Shown here one piece after another: positions 13,338 to 21,499 of a stretch of 21,499 nt of DNA. The stretch's first letter is position 1. Every line of letters begins with the position of its first letter. The stretch spans positions 1 to 21,499 of the IMG/VR virus record IMGVR_UViG_3300042319_000814, one strand, 5' to 3'. The translations under genes were made by a program, and so were the position numbers. Below the pieces are notes generated by a model. That model made no database searches and was not told where the DNA came from. It was given only the letters and a program-made list of their open reading frames with translations. Source of the DNA: a virus.

Positions 13338-13919
13338 TTACAAATTTCCCTTAATGATATTATCGATTTCAGATAAAATTTTCTGTTCTGTGCTGCAAAG
13401 ATTTTCAATGGCATCAAATAGCCCCTCGATACTAAAACCTTTTACTTCTCCGTTTTTAACTTGCGCCCACACATCATCATTGTCAACTTTATTGCCTACT
13501 ATCCAAGAGCCTATTGGCGCGTCGATTCCGAGTTTAGAAGATTTATCCTCTTCAAATTCTCTAATCCAAGACTCAACAACTGTGCATCCCGCAACTTTTA
13601 TTTCGTGTTGTAATGTGTGTTCGCGTTGGTTGCCTTGTTTTAAATAAGCGTATGCCGCAGCTCTGATTGTTTCTTTTGAAAACTTAATGAAGTACTCTTC
13701 TCCGGTTAATTGGTCAATTCGCGGGATTAGTTTGTCTGGTATAAGTACCGCCCCATAAACCATCCTGCGCTCTTCGTCAATTGACTCTAACTTTATTTCG
13801 TGCTTGGACAAATGAATGAAATTAATTTCTATCGCGGGATCGGTGACAAACGAAATTGCGTAAACACCGAAGTTCCCGTCCTCATCCATTAACATCTCTT
13901 TTACTTTTCTTTTTTCCAT
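13338..13919 (-). CDS. Prohead protease, XkdF-like (S78_2 type)
   Basis: A serine protease that matures the prohead. The C-terminal half carries the XkdF-like pattern: REHTLQHEIKVAGCTVVESW (99-118), where H101 or H105 and S117 are the likely catalytic pair, then GSWIVGNKVDNDDVWAQVK and GEVKGFSIEG (158-166). The N-terminal residues DGNFGVYAISFVTDPAIEIN are typical for the family. It precedes the scaffold and capsid genes, as expected, but follows the tape measure gene by two bases, which is unusual. The family assignment is confident; the choice of histidine is not certain from sequence alone. Confidence 0.88.
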   Translation of the reverse strand: MEKRKVKEMLMDEDGNFGVYAISFVTDPAIEINFIHLSKHEIKLESIDEERRMVYGAVLIPDKLIPRIDQLTGEEYFIKFSKETIRAAAYAYLKQGNQREHTLQHEIKVAGCTVVESWIREFEEDKSSKLGIDAPIGSWIVGNKVDNDDVWAQVKNGEVKGFSIEGLFDAIENLCSTEQKILSEIDNIIKGNL

Positions 13920-13921
13920 TG

Positions 13922-15853
13922 TTATAATGTTGATTGGTCTCTGATTCTTTCTTGAGCATTTAATTCATCACTCACATCACCGCCTAAAACGTATGCTTGT
14001 ACCGGTGGCGGTTGGTTACCTTGTTGCCCTAAAAATGATGGATTCAATGCGCTAAATTGCGGGTTAGAAGCCGTGTCGACTGCTCCTCCTCCCCCATTTC
14101 CGATAGATGGTGTGCCGCCACCACCGGTATCACCACCACTCCCCCCGCTTGGTTCAAATTTTGTTTTAGCTATTCGAACAACATTCGCCAAACCTGCGGC
14201 AGTCGCGATGGATGCTGCGGCTATTCTTAATCCTATGCCCCCAGGCTGAGAGGCAAAAGCTGCAGTCGCCCCCAAGAATGTGTTTTGTAGTGCCTGCGCT
14301 AAGGATAACGCTTTATTTATGTTGAATTGTCGTCGAGCAGATTTCTCATTATTCGCCTCAAATAAATCATTGATAGCGATAAGAGCATCAATAGCGTTGT
14401 TAGACAATTCTATTTTTTGGGCAACCTCTTGGCGTTTTCTTTCTGATTCTTTCTTTGCAGCATCATCATTTATTTTATCTACCTCTTTTTGGTTTGCCTC
14501 CGCTAATTGTTTTAAAAGTTCCGCGTTCCCGTGTGCTTGTTTTCTGAGTTCTATGTATTTCGCGTCAACTGCTGCGATTTCTTTCTCTGTCTCGTCTTGA
14601 ATTAACGCTATTCTCAAATCACGTTGGTCAGCGAGCATTTGTGTTCTTTTCTCTTCACTTGCTTTCTCAGCGGCTAATTTTTGATCCTCTAAGTTTTGAA
14701 GTAATTCATTTATTTTTTCTGCGCTTGACCTTTTTGCTAACGCTAAATTTCTTTCGTTTTCTAATCGTTTTTTAAGCTCGTCGTCTGCTATCTTTTTTCT
14801 CTCTTCTGCTCCTTGCTTCTCTATATTATTCAACGCGATTTGATAGCCTGCTTGTTGATTTTCCAAGTCGCGAATAGCTTTAGCATTTTCGATTTTTGTT
14901 TTTTCTGCATTTGCTAAAAGTTCCTCTGGGTTAAAAGCAAGTTCAGCAACGGATTTTAAAGCACCTTGAAAACCCTCAACTAATCCAAAGTCTTGTCCGA
15001 GCGCATCACCTACCAAATCAATTTGAGTTAAAAGGGCGCGTATGGGAATTGCGATAAACTCTAAAATACCCGCGAGAATGTCTCTGTTTCTTTTCGCGGC
15101 TTCAATTTGAGCCATCGTTATTTGGTCTTGCAACGCTTGTTGACTTTTCAATGATGAAATCAACTCTTTGGTCTGCGCCTGCTTGATTTTTAAGATGTCC
15201 TTTTCGGTGAGTCCCTGCAGTTTTAAAATGTTTTCCTGCGCGGTCGTAGCCTCCAATTGATTTCTCGCCTCTTGCGTTAACTTCTCTTGATTAACTAATG
15301 CTTGCGACAACTCAACAGATACGCCACTGATAGCCGCATCTACTGACGGCAATAATTTCAAAAGCGTATCAAAATTCATAATGATAGCCGTCACCGCTGC
15401 CGCTAATAAGAAAATCGGATTTGCAAGCAGTGCGCGACCAAGCGCAATCATTGATTTACCGAATGAGCCTAACTCCGCCCCTAGCGTTTTAAAGTCAACT
15501 CCTTTGACGTTTGCCGCGAGTGCCTTAACGCTTTCAGCCGCACCTCCGAAATCGAGAGAGCCGAGTTTGGATGTAAGTAAGGATGCATTATTTCCAAGAC
15601 GTTCAAATGCAGGTCCAGCATTCGCGTTGACCGCTTCACTTGCATTCTTTATTTGGTCTTTAACCTCTCCCGCTTTTTGAGATAATTCCACAAATTTCTC
15701 ACTCGCGGGATCAAGCGTTTGCAATTCTTGTTGGAGAGTCCGTAACTGAGTTTTTAAATTAGTTACCGAACCAACACCTTCGTTGATTGCTTCTGTCGCT
15801 TTGTCGAGGTCTCCTACCCCCGTAACTTTTATGTCTATGTTGGTTGTAGCCAT
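13922..15853 (-). CDS. Tail tape measure protein
   Basis: This 643-residue protein has the layout of a short tape measure: an N-terminal helical region (about 20-80), a hydrophobic segment (136-160, with NPIFLLAAAVTAIIMNF), a long charged coiled coil (about 310-490), then FNINKALSLAQALQNTFLGA and RIAAASIATAAGLANVVRIA (about 500-565) and a Gly-rich C-terminus. The ATG at 15853 overlaps the stop of the upstream gene (TAATG) and matches an N-terminus MATTNIDIKVTGVGDLDKA. A frame 15 residues longer lies inside the neighbour. It sets tail length and suggests a siphovirus-like tail. The tail assembly chaperone pair usually found upstream was not seen. Confidence 0.82.
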   Translation of the reverse strand: MATTNIDIKVTGVGDLDKATEAINEGVGSVTNLKTQLRTLQQELQTLDPASEKFVELSQKAGEVKDQIKNASEAVNANAGPAFERLGNNASLLTSKLGSLDFGGAAESVKALAANVKGVDFKTLGAELGSFGKSMIALGRALLANPIFLLAAAVTAIIMNFDTLLKLLPSVDAAISGVSVELSQALVNQEKLTQEARNQLEATTAQENILKLQGLTEKDILKIKQAQTKELISSLKSQQALQDQITMAQIEAAKRNRDILAGILEFIAIPIRALLTQIDLVGDALGQDFGLVEGFQGALKSVAELAFNPEELLANAEKTKIENAKAIRDLENQQAGYQIALNNIEKQGAEERKKIADDELKKRLENERNLALAKRSSAEKINELLQNLEDQKLAAEKASEEKRTQMLADQRDLRIALIQDETEKEIAAVDAKYIELRKQAHGNAELLKQLAEANQKEVDKINDDAAKKESERKRQEVAQKIELSNNAIDALIAINDLFEANNEKSARRQFNINKALSLAQALQNTFLGATAAFASQPGGIGLRIAAASIATAAGLANVVRIAKTKFEPSGGSGGDTGGGGTPSIGNGGGGAVDTASNPQFSALNPSFLGQQGNQPPPVQAYVLGGDVSDELNAQERIRDQSTL

Positions 15854-16056
15854 TACATAAATAGATAATAAATAATACCAATTATTCCAATGTACCAAAC
15901 TGATTTAATTGATCGGTACTTCCATTTATCACGCAGCTTATTCGAGCCTTGCGCGAATCGACACCAAACACTTCCCCCCTTCGCTTCGCTATTAGAGTAG
16001 ATGTCGATAACTGTTGTAATGCACTGCATTGCCTTTAATCTTTCCTCGTTTGTCAT
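15853..16056 (-). CDS. Small protein with C-terminal membrane helix (67 aa)
   Basis: The first 50 residues are soluble and contain a basic stretch (NKLRDKWKYRSIKS). The C-terminus is a single hydrophobic segment (VWYIGIIGIIYYLFM, 53-67), so it should be a tail-anchored membrane protein. The start overlaps the preceding stop (ATGA) and its stop overlaps the tape measure start (TAATG), which supports it being real. No family is recognised. Its place next to the tape measure could indicate a role in tail assembly at the membrane or in DNA entry, but this is inference. Confidence 0.65.
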   Translation of the reverse strand: MTNEERLKAMQCITTVIDIYSNSEAKGGSVWCRFAQGSNKLRDKWKYRSIKSVWYIGIIGIIYYLFM

Positions 16057-18920
16057 ATAACTTGTGTGTATTGAAGAGTCGCGCTTATTCTTACGTCATT
16101 AAATGGATAACCAGATGCTCCGCTACTGTTAACCTTAAACCCGTGAACACTTGTGTCCGTTATCGTGTCGATGTTCAAAGATAGTGTATTGAAGTCCCCC
16201 GATTGAAATAACGTTGTGACTGAGCTTGCGGCAGTGGTAGTGTCTTTAGATAATCTAAATGCGAAAATAGCACTATGCATATCACCACTTGGATTAATCG
16301 CGGTCACGTTCATCGTACACACCCACACGCTAAGATTTGGAATGGCTAGTTTTTCTCCATTAAATAGAATTACAATTCCGTCATTAGATGCCGTATAATC
16401 ACCCTCTCCCTCAGCGATCATTAAACCGCCTTGCGCTCTACCAATAACACTACTATTTAAGCCGTAATGCATTCCATTGGCAACCGCCTTGACTCCATTA
16501 CCGGACACGAGTGTCACTCCTGCTAAATCACTTATCTCATTTGAGTTTCCAAAAATAGATGAGTTACCGCTTTTCGTTCCAATGACGTTGTTGGATCCAT
16601 TAACAAAAGTGTTATCACTGCTACCATCAATCGAATTGTTGAATCCTTTTGATAGTGTGGAAGTGACTTGCGCGGGGGATGGGATTGAAATTCTCTCATT
16701 GCCTCCGAGTAACGCAGAAAAGCACTCGCCTCTATCACTATCCCATTTATAGCCGTAACGAGTGCAGCAAGTTTCCGAACCATCAGATGGTTCTCCTGCC
16801 CCATCCTCAAAATTAACTTTTCCTCCTAATGTGATGGATACGGGTATATATTCACAATCACGAATCTCGCCAACAAGTTTTGCGAGCTTGACAAACGTCA
16901 ACTGCTCTTGACCTACGAAATAACTACCGATTTCAAGCAATCTCCAATAACTATCTTTTATATATATCTTATCTTTAAATTGAATATTTCTGAAGTCGGA
17001 TAATGATAGTTTAAAATACGCCTCCATTATTCTCGCTTCAGTCGAATAAATTTCGTTGAAAGAACGAGAGTAGTAAAGTTGATAAGCGTTATTAAATGGG
17101 TTTGCGTTAATGACTTGTAGTGCCGTTTCCGCAGAAAAATTTAAATCATAATCAGTAAGCGTTGGAAGTGTTGCTGAGTAGTGTGATAAAATTGACACCT
17201 CTGTCAACTCCCCTTCCTCGGTCGTTTCGTTAAATAGCGCGATGACGGCACTACCTGCGTTGTAAAGCATTCGTGGACCAGGCACAACATAAGTACCCGT
17301 CTCGCCTATAAACTTTGGAACCGGTATGTTTGTCCCTTCGATTTCATTGCAAGGGGTTGAGCGCAGTTGTAACTCAACTCGTTTATCTCCCGTTGCGAAA
17401 TCGTTGGATGTGTTATTTATTTCCTTTTGCCCGTAAACGCGGCTACCCTGCTCAGTAAATATTTGCGACAAGTATTCGCCTCCTGCGGTGTAGGTAAATT
17501 TCAGATTTTTATTTTGCACCTCGGCAGTTGAGTAGACGACAACGTCTTTGTCTCCAACGTGCAATTTATGCGTCCAATCTTTTGTATCTCCGCTGCCTAT
17601 ATATGTACTGAAAGGCTCAACATTTATTTTCTTTGGCTCGTTTTGGTCTGGGATTAAAACAAGGTAATGCAGTTTTATCATATCACGAATAAAGTCCTCT
17701 TGCTTGTAATCCGGAGCATTTGCGGGCAAGTTTACTGTTGCTCCTTGTAATGGTGTTGATGTGGTAACAAGTTCAAAGCCACTTGCCTCGTCAATCGTCC
17801 ATTCGCCTCCGCTAAAAGGGGGGATAATCCCTCGCAAACCTACCTCATCCCCTTCATTTAATAGATAGGTCTTGGTGAATTGGAATGTAAAATAAGTGTT
17901 GTCCTCACTTACAATAGTGCTATAAACACTCGTGCCGTCAACCGCTATGTGTGTTTCTCCATTTGTAGGATTGACTAATCGAAAACCGATTGAGTCAGAT
18001 GATCCACCTATCGTTGTTTTTTTTATTTTTATCAAAACTCGAAAAGTGAAGTTGGCGTAATAAGGCGCAGTGAACACGCCTCCTGCTACATTTCCACCAT
18101 TATCAAATAATTCGTTAAATCCGCTTGCACTATTTAGGTCAATAGTCGTTCCCGATAATTGGTCAAAAGTGTACGGGGAAGTATTAGTGACGGCAAATGT
18201 GATTGACTCTGGTGACTCCGTTGTTTTGACTGCTTGCGAGTTGTTAAATACAATCCAATAGTCATTTAATGTGTTGTCGATAAATGACGAGTTGTAGGTA
18301 AATCCTGCGTCGGAAAATATCTGCCGCCATAAATACAAAGCGTTGACTGCAGGGGTTAAGTCTCCAACAAATAGCGGAGATGTTGTGTTGAATATGGGAC
18401 GACCAACGCTTGTTTCCTCCCCTTCACTAAATTTTTGTCCGCGTTCAATAAGCGTCCAAAGAGTGTTGGCAGGTGGAGACAAAACATTGTCGCGAGTCAT
18501 CTCGTGGTTCAAGTCCGAAAGATTAGACAAGTCCGCTATTTTCTTTTCTTTAATCGTGGCAATAAGACTTGGTGTGTCCGCGAAAAATATAAGTTCTAAT
18601 TCATCGTCTACTCCGTCCTGCTTACGAACTATTTTTTTTATCTGACAATAGCCGTTGTAAATGTTCACGCTACCGACACACAACTCTGCGTCTATTTTTG
18701 TAAATAAGTCAAATGTGTTATTGTTCACGTTAGCCACTTGCCCAAAAAATTCCACGTTCGTTGGGGTTAGTGGTATACGGAATGTCTGCGAAAAACTCCC
18801 GCGACTTTCAAACGTTTCGATGTCACTGAATAATTTATTTACTGCGATTCCGTCATTTTCGAAAGTGTCGAGAATAACGGATTTTGAATCGCGTGACAAT
18901 TTTATAAATACATCGCTCAT
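16053..18920 (-). CDS. Large tail tip/fibre protein with beta-roll repeats
   Basis: A 955-residue virion protein. The N-terminus (FSDIETFESRGSFSQTFRIP, then LTPTNVEFFG) matches the start of large tail proteins in Bacteroidota siphophages that lie upstream of or near the tape measure. The middle is long and beta-rich (about 250-700). A cysteine motif CCTRYGYKWDSDRGECF (about 718-734) recurs in such tail proteins. It is followed by short Asn/Gly/Ser repeats (about 760-815) like the head of YadA-type trimeric adhesins, and then a globular C-terminal domain. It probably forms part of the tail tip with host-contact function. Its ATG overlaps the stop of the preceding gene by one base (TAATG). Confidence 0.75.
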   Translation of the reverse strand: MSDVFIKLSRDSKSVILDTFENDGIAVNKLFSDIETFESRGSFSQTFRIPLTPTNVEFFGQVANVNNNTFDLFTKIDAELCVGSVNIYNGYCQIKKIVRKQDGVDDELELIFFADTPSLIATIKEKKIADLSNLSDLNHEMTRDNVLSPPANTLWTLIERGQKFSEGEETSVGRPIFNTTSPLFVGDLTPAVNALYLWRQIFSDAGFTYNSSFIDNTLNDYWIVFNNSQAVKTTESPESITFAVTNTSPYTFDQLSGTTIDLNSASGFNELFDNGGNVAGGVFTAPYYANFTFRVLIKIKKTTIGGSSDSIGFRLVNPTNGETHIAVDGTSVYSTIVSEDNTYFTFQFTKTYLLNEGDEVGLRGIIPPFSGGEWTIDEASGFELVTTSTPLQGATVNLPANAPDYKQEDFIRDMIKLHYLVLIPDQNEPKKINVEPFSTYIGSGDTKDWTHKLHVGDKDVVVYSTAEVQNKNLKFTYTAGGEYLSQIFTEQGSRVYGQKEINNTSNDFATGDKRVELQLRSTPCNEIEGTNIPVPKFIGETGTYVVPGPRMLYNAGSAVIALFNETTEEGELTEVSILSHYSATLPTLTDYDLNFSAETALQVINANPFNNAYQLYYSRSFNEIYSTEARIMEAYFKLSLSDFRNIQFKDKIYIKDSYWRLLEIGSYFVGQEQLTFVKLAKLVGEIRDCEYIPVSITLGGKVNFEDGAGEPSDGSETCCTRYGYKWDSDRGECFSALLGGNERISIPSPAQVTSTLSKGFNNSIDGSSDNTFVNGSNNVIGTKSGNSSIFGNSNEISDLAGVTLVSGNGVKAVANGMHYGLNSSVIGRAQGGLMIAEGEGDYTASNDGIVILFNGEKLAIPNLSVWVCTMNVTAINPSGDMHSAIFAFRLSKDTTTAASSVTTLFQSGDFNTLSLNIDTITDTSVHGFKVNSSGASGYPFNDVRISATLQYTQVI

Positions 18921-20260
18921 TAGTAGTAGAAATTTTCGTTGGAGTATCTGAGTCTGAAAGTTACGCGCGACAGTTTTCCATTGCGTTCTCTTCTTTCAAT
19001 AAAGCTATTGGTGTCAACAACAACCGGTGTTGCGTTTCCGTCATCATTAATTATCCAAACATAACGCGAACGAACGAGATTAGATAATAATCGATATTCG
19101 CCCTCTTGTATCCAGTCAGATGTGATGTCTAGATAAGTTGTTGGTGATACCGATGTTTCGCTGAGTCCACGATCAGATGTGGCAAAAGTGAATCCACTAG
19201 ATGCGTCGCCATAGTTGCCGATTATTTTTTTAATTCTTTTGCGTTCTACATCAACAGATTTCTGGGACACTTTACTGAAATTAAAAAAGTCAAAACCACC
19301 CTTGATTGGTGACCACCAACATAGTCGAACATTTTCATAGATACAATCGTCCTCGACTGGGTAGAAAACATAAAGTGCGCTTCTGACAATGGTTAATTCT
19401 GAGTCCTCAAACAGTTGAACAGAGTACCACTGCCAATCAGTAAAATTCTTTGGTATGACAGGGCTATAAGTGCCAACATTTAAATTAGCGGGATAGGCAG
19501 GGATGTGCGCTAGCCTTTTAGTCGCTCCCCCTCCCGATAAAGTCGTTGATTGTTCAACTGTTGTCCCATCCGATTTTTTCAGAACATATTTAACGTACAA
19601 GCCTCCCGCGTCATAACTACCACCGATACCGCTAACCACATTTAGTACACCCCAATCGTTTTCGCTTTTACGCGTTGGAATAGCGACATAATACTGTCCG
19701 CCTAAATTAGTGATGTCGTTTAAGTAAGTATCGGGCAAATGAGTCGTTGTATTTCTATCGCCCATCATTAGTGACGTGCTAACTACGTTGAATGGTTCTA
19801 TTGGTTTAAATCCATAATCGCTTTCTGGATTTGGTCGATAGCCATCTGAAATGTTGTACGATGCAGGGATTAAATAAGTTCCTTCAGATGAACCATTTAC
19901 ATAAACCGCACTACCTTCATCAATGGTCAACACCCCATCAACTAACCACGCTTCGTACACCCATAAAATATAGGGGAACAATGGATATTGATTATTCTGA
20001 AAATATTCATCCAACCCATCTACGAAAACTTTAGTTGGCTCAACACTTGGAAAGTCTTTAACCGCATCGAATAAATCAAAAATTCCTTGTGATGATGGAT
20101 TGGGAGAGATGTAAAAATCGGTTTCATTTGGAGTTCCAGGGAACAATCTAAAAACAAATTTAAACCCATCGTTCCCGACATTGGTGCTTGTTGCTCTTAC
20201 GATTAATTTTTGACCGAGACGAGTCAAGTCGTAGGGTTGTTCTTGTATCGTTATTGCCAT
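18920..20260 (-). CDS. Tail protein, probable distal tail/baseplate component
   Basis: This 446-residue beta-rich protein has NVRLCWWSPIKGGFDFFNFS (about 311-330) followed by KRKRI-type basic residues. The pattern matches tail proteins found directly next to the large tail tip protein in Bacteroidota siphophages (often seen as WLNR-GG-DYF). The N-terminus contains FKFVFRLFPGTPNETDF. No enzymatic motif is seen. It overlaps the upstream gp10-like gene by 10 bases and the downstream tail gene by one. A distal-tail or hub role is inferred from location. Confidence 0.7.
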   Translation of the reverse strand: MAITIQEQPYDLTRLGQKLIVRATSTNVGNDGFKFVFRLFPGTPNETDFYISPNPSSQGIFDLFDAVKDFPSVEPTKVFVDGLDEYFQNNQYPLFPYILWVYEAWLVDGVLTIDEGSAVYVNGSSEGTYLIPASYNISDGYRPNPESDYGFKPIEPFNVVSTSLMMGDRNTTTHLPDTYLNDITNLGGQYYVAIPTRKSENDWGVLNVVSGIGGSYDAGGLYVKYVLKKSDGTTVEQSTTLSGGGATKRLAHIPAYPANLNVGTYSPVIPKNFTDWQWYSVQLFEDSELTIVRSALYVFYPVEDDCIYENVRLCWWSPIKGGFDFFNFSKVSQKSVDVERKRIKKIIGNYGDASSGFTFATSDRGLSETSVSPTTYLDITSDWIQEGEYRLLSNLVRSRYVWIINDDGNATPVVVDTNSFIERRERNGKLSRVTFRLRYSNENFYY

Positions 20261-20772
20261 TTTTCTAATTCTTTATTAATTAATTCAGTCAATTTATCAG
20301 TAAATTCCTGCGACTTACTATTAAGCACTGTTTGAATCGCATCGTCATAATAACGGGTAGCAGGAGTTCCGCGTTTTTTAATGCTTTTGGCAATGGCGAA
20401 TGCTGCTCGCGCAAGTCCTTTGTCCGTTGTTTTGATAAATGCTCCAGATGCTGATCGCAATCGAACGGGCTTCTTTTTCATCCAAGCAACAATAGCGGAT
20501 GGCGGTGGCATTGTACCCGCTTTTCTACCTTCATTTACCACGGCAAAATAACTTTTAGCCGCACCGCCTGCGGAAAATTTTATTGTTGGATTTCCTGCGG
20601 TTTGTGTTATCGAGTAACCGAGATTGTTGCGTAGTGTACCGGTTGTATCTATTCGGCGTTTTACTGTCCTGCCGTTCCAAGTTCTGACGCTGCGTATAGC
20701 ACCAATGTTTCTTTGAGCTTGCTCGATGACTTCATCGGCTAATTGGGTTAGTATGTCGTTTAACTCTGTCAT
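20251..20772 (-). CDS. HK97 gp10-like tail completion/neck protein
   Basis: The 173-residue protein contains YFAVVNEGRKAGTMPPPSAI followed by VAWMKKKP (about 75-101), the hallmark of the HK97 gp10-like family of phage neck or tail completion proteins. The N-terminal part has a basic strand (RTVKRRIDTTGTLRNNLGYS) also typical of the family. It may join the tail to the connector. Its ATG overlaps the stop of a 53-residue gene (ATGA), and it is followed at once by two large tail genes, so it acts as the first tail component in this cluster. Confidence 0.82.
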   Translation of the reverse strand: MTELNDILTQLADEVIEQAQRNIGAIRSVRTWNGRTVKRRIDTTGTLRNNLGYSITQTAGNPTIKFSAGGAAKSYFAVVNEGRKAGTMPPPSAIVAWMKKKPVRLRSASGAFIKTTDKGLARAAFAIAKSIKKRGTPATRYYDDAIQTVLNSKSQEFTDKLTELINKELEKWQ

Positions 20773-20930
20773 AAATACGGCTGAGTGTAATCAATTCCAT
20801 TCTGAGCGAAAAAATCTAACCTCTCATCTTCGGTTTCAAAAAAATAGAAAAATTCTGAATCGCTATGTACCGCAAAATCACCAATAGGTGTTTCTTCTGG
20901 CTTTCCGTTTATGTTTCGTGTTTTTATCAT
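20769..20930 (-). CDS. Small acidic protein (53 aa) between fibre and gp10-like genes
   Basis: The frame starts MIKTRNINGKPEETPIGDF and ends NGIDYTQPYL. It is rich in Phe, Asp and Glu (FFYFFETEDERLDFF in the middle). Its ATG overlaps the preceding stop (TAATG) and its stop overlaps the next ATG (ATGA), as for other genes in this cluster, which is strong support despite its size. No family or function is recognised. Its location suggests a fibre-associated or assembly protein. Confidence 0.65.
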   Translation of the reverse strand: MIKTRNINGKPEETPIGDFAVHSDSEFFYFFETEDERLDFFAQNGIDYTQPYL

Positions 20931-21499
20931 TATGCTACTCGTGTTATTTTCATTATTGAAGCACCTAAACCACCAATGGTTGAAGTTTGTCCGCCCGTAC
21001 CCGAAGCAAATTGTAATTGAACCACTCCCCCCGTTGCGCCCACGACAACACGACCATACAATTTTGTAAAAGCACCACCATTAAATCTATTTACACCAAC
21101 CGAACTTAACGCGCCACTTGTAGTCGATTGCTGATACGCTGCGGCTGAGGAAGATGTACCTTCAACATATAATAATCCTGTTGAACCACTTGGTGCGGTA
21201 TATCCAAACTTAATACCTCCAGTACCCGTGCAAGCCGTACCCATTAAAACTTCAAAAAACCACGTGCTATTAGCGGGAAGGGTAGGTGTAACAAAACCCG
21301 TAATATCAACTAAAGTTGCGCTTGTTGTTGTTATGTTTGAGCCCGTTAATGCTATCTCTATGTTTTTATCAAGTTCTACCTGAATGGTATCGAGTGCCGT
21401 CTGAGTTGCCGTGCTAATCGGTTTGTTAGCATCACTCGTATTGTCCACGTTTCCTAAACCAACATCTGTCTTTGTTAGTGCGTGATTTTTCCAAGTGCC
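20930..21499 (-). CDS. Tail fibre-like protein (start outside window)
   Basis: The coding frame runs past the right edge of the window. The visible N-terminal end reads LTKTDVGLGNVDNTSDANKP, the well-known repeat motif of phage tail fibres and head fibres. The GTG at 21448 within this motif is therefore not the true start. The C-terminal 130 residues form a beta-rich domain with many Gly, Thr and Ser (ending GGLGASIMKITRVA) like fibre tip domains. It may bind the host surface. It precedes the tail cluster in transcription order and is probably its first visible gene. Confidence 0.78.
   Translation of the reverse strand, partial: GTWKNHALTKTDVGLGNVDNTSDANKPISTATQTALDTIQVELDKNIEIALTGSNITTTSATLVDITGFVTPTLPANSTWFFEVLMGTACTGTGGIKFGYTAPSGSTGLLYVEGTSSSAAAYQQSTTSGALSSVGVNRFNGGAFTKLYGRVVVGATGGVVQLQFASGTGGQTSTIGGLGASIMKITRVA

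Noticed and set aside
13211-13417. Minus-strand 68-codon frame between protease and scaffold genes
   Set aside because: It overlaps the protease C-terminus in another frame and runs through the terminator hairpin; the composition is not gene-like.
14280-14600. Plus-strand 106-codon frame opposite the tape measure coiled coil
   Set aside because: It is the complement of the repetitive Lys/Glu/Ala codons of the coiled coil; no start context or neighbours support it.
1-21499. tRNA genes, CRISPR arrays, insertion sequences, integrase or attachment sites
   Set aside because: I looked and saw no cloverleaf, spaced repeats, transposase or integrase signature; absence outside the window is not implied.

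Overview
The window is a contiguous piece of a tailed double-stranded DNA phage (or prophage) genome, most likely infecting a member of the Bacteroidota. The evidence is the style of the virion proteins (portal, connector, tape measure, large tail proteins of the kind found in flavobacterial and gut Bacteroidota phages), AT-rich DNA, A-rich sequence rather than strong Shine-Dalgarno sites before start codons, and a lysis cassette with a Bacteroidota-style amidase. A tape measure protein is present and no contractile sheath gene is seen, so a siphovirus-like virion is the best guess. Both end genes are cut by the window edges: the first gene is missing its start and the last minus-strand gene is also missing its start.

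Region 1 (about 1-2970, plus strand) is an early or replication block: a probable ssDNA-binding-like protein, a small hypothetical, a Cro-sized helix-turn-helix protein, a stand-alone DnaA domain-IV-like DNA binder, a protein with a replication-protein-type C-terminus, a conserved unknown and a winged-helix protein. The winged-helix gene overlaps the large terminase gene (2970-4289), so it is a candidate small terminase. Region 2 (4290-6239, plus strand) is an accessory stretch of small proteins, a 331-residue protein of unknown function, and a DUF2829/Tad2 protein, the family that blocks Thoeris defence by sequestering its nucleotide signal. A two-way terminator at 6262-6285 closes this cluster and also the opposing minus-strand cluster.

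Region 3 (21499 down to 6273, minus strand) carries the virion and lysis genes in tightly overlapping order: fibre-like protein, 53-residue protein, gp10-like tail completion protein, two large tail proteins, a small membrane protein, tape measure, XkdF-like prohead protease, scaffold, major capsid, a probable tail tube protein, two small proteins, portal, connector, a 29-residue lysine-rich protein, holin, amidase and a probable unimolecular spanin. Tail genes therefore come before head genes, and the terminase lies on the opposite strand from the portal. Hairpins separate the protease, the scaffold-capsid pair and the probable tail tube gene, which suggests separate tuning of the abundant proteins.

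The most unusual signal is in the portal gene. A run of eleven A residues lies exactly between a complete portal domain and a C-terminal extension of about 320 residues. Gain or loss of one A would end the protein at 387 residues in either shifted frame. This would fit slippage that makes both a short portal and a long fused portal, or it could be a homopolymer assembly error. Other points of interest are Tad2, the candidate u-spanin, and a perfect EF-hand-type calcium loop inserted between the zinc ligands of the endolysin.
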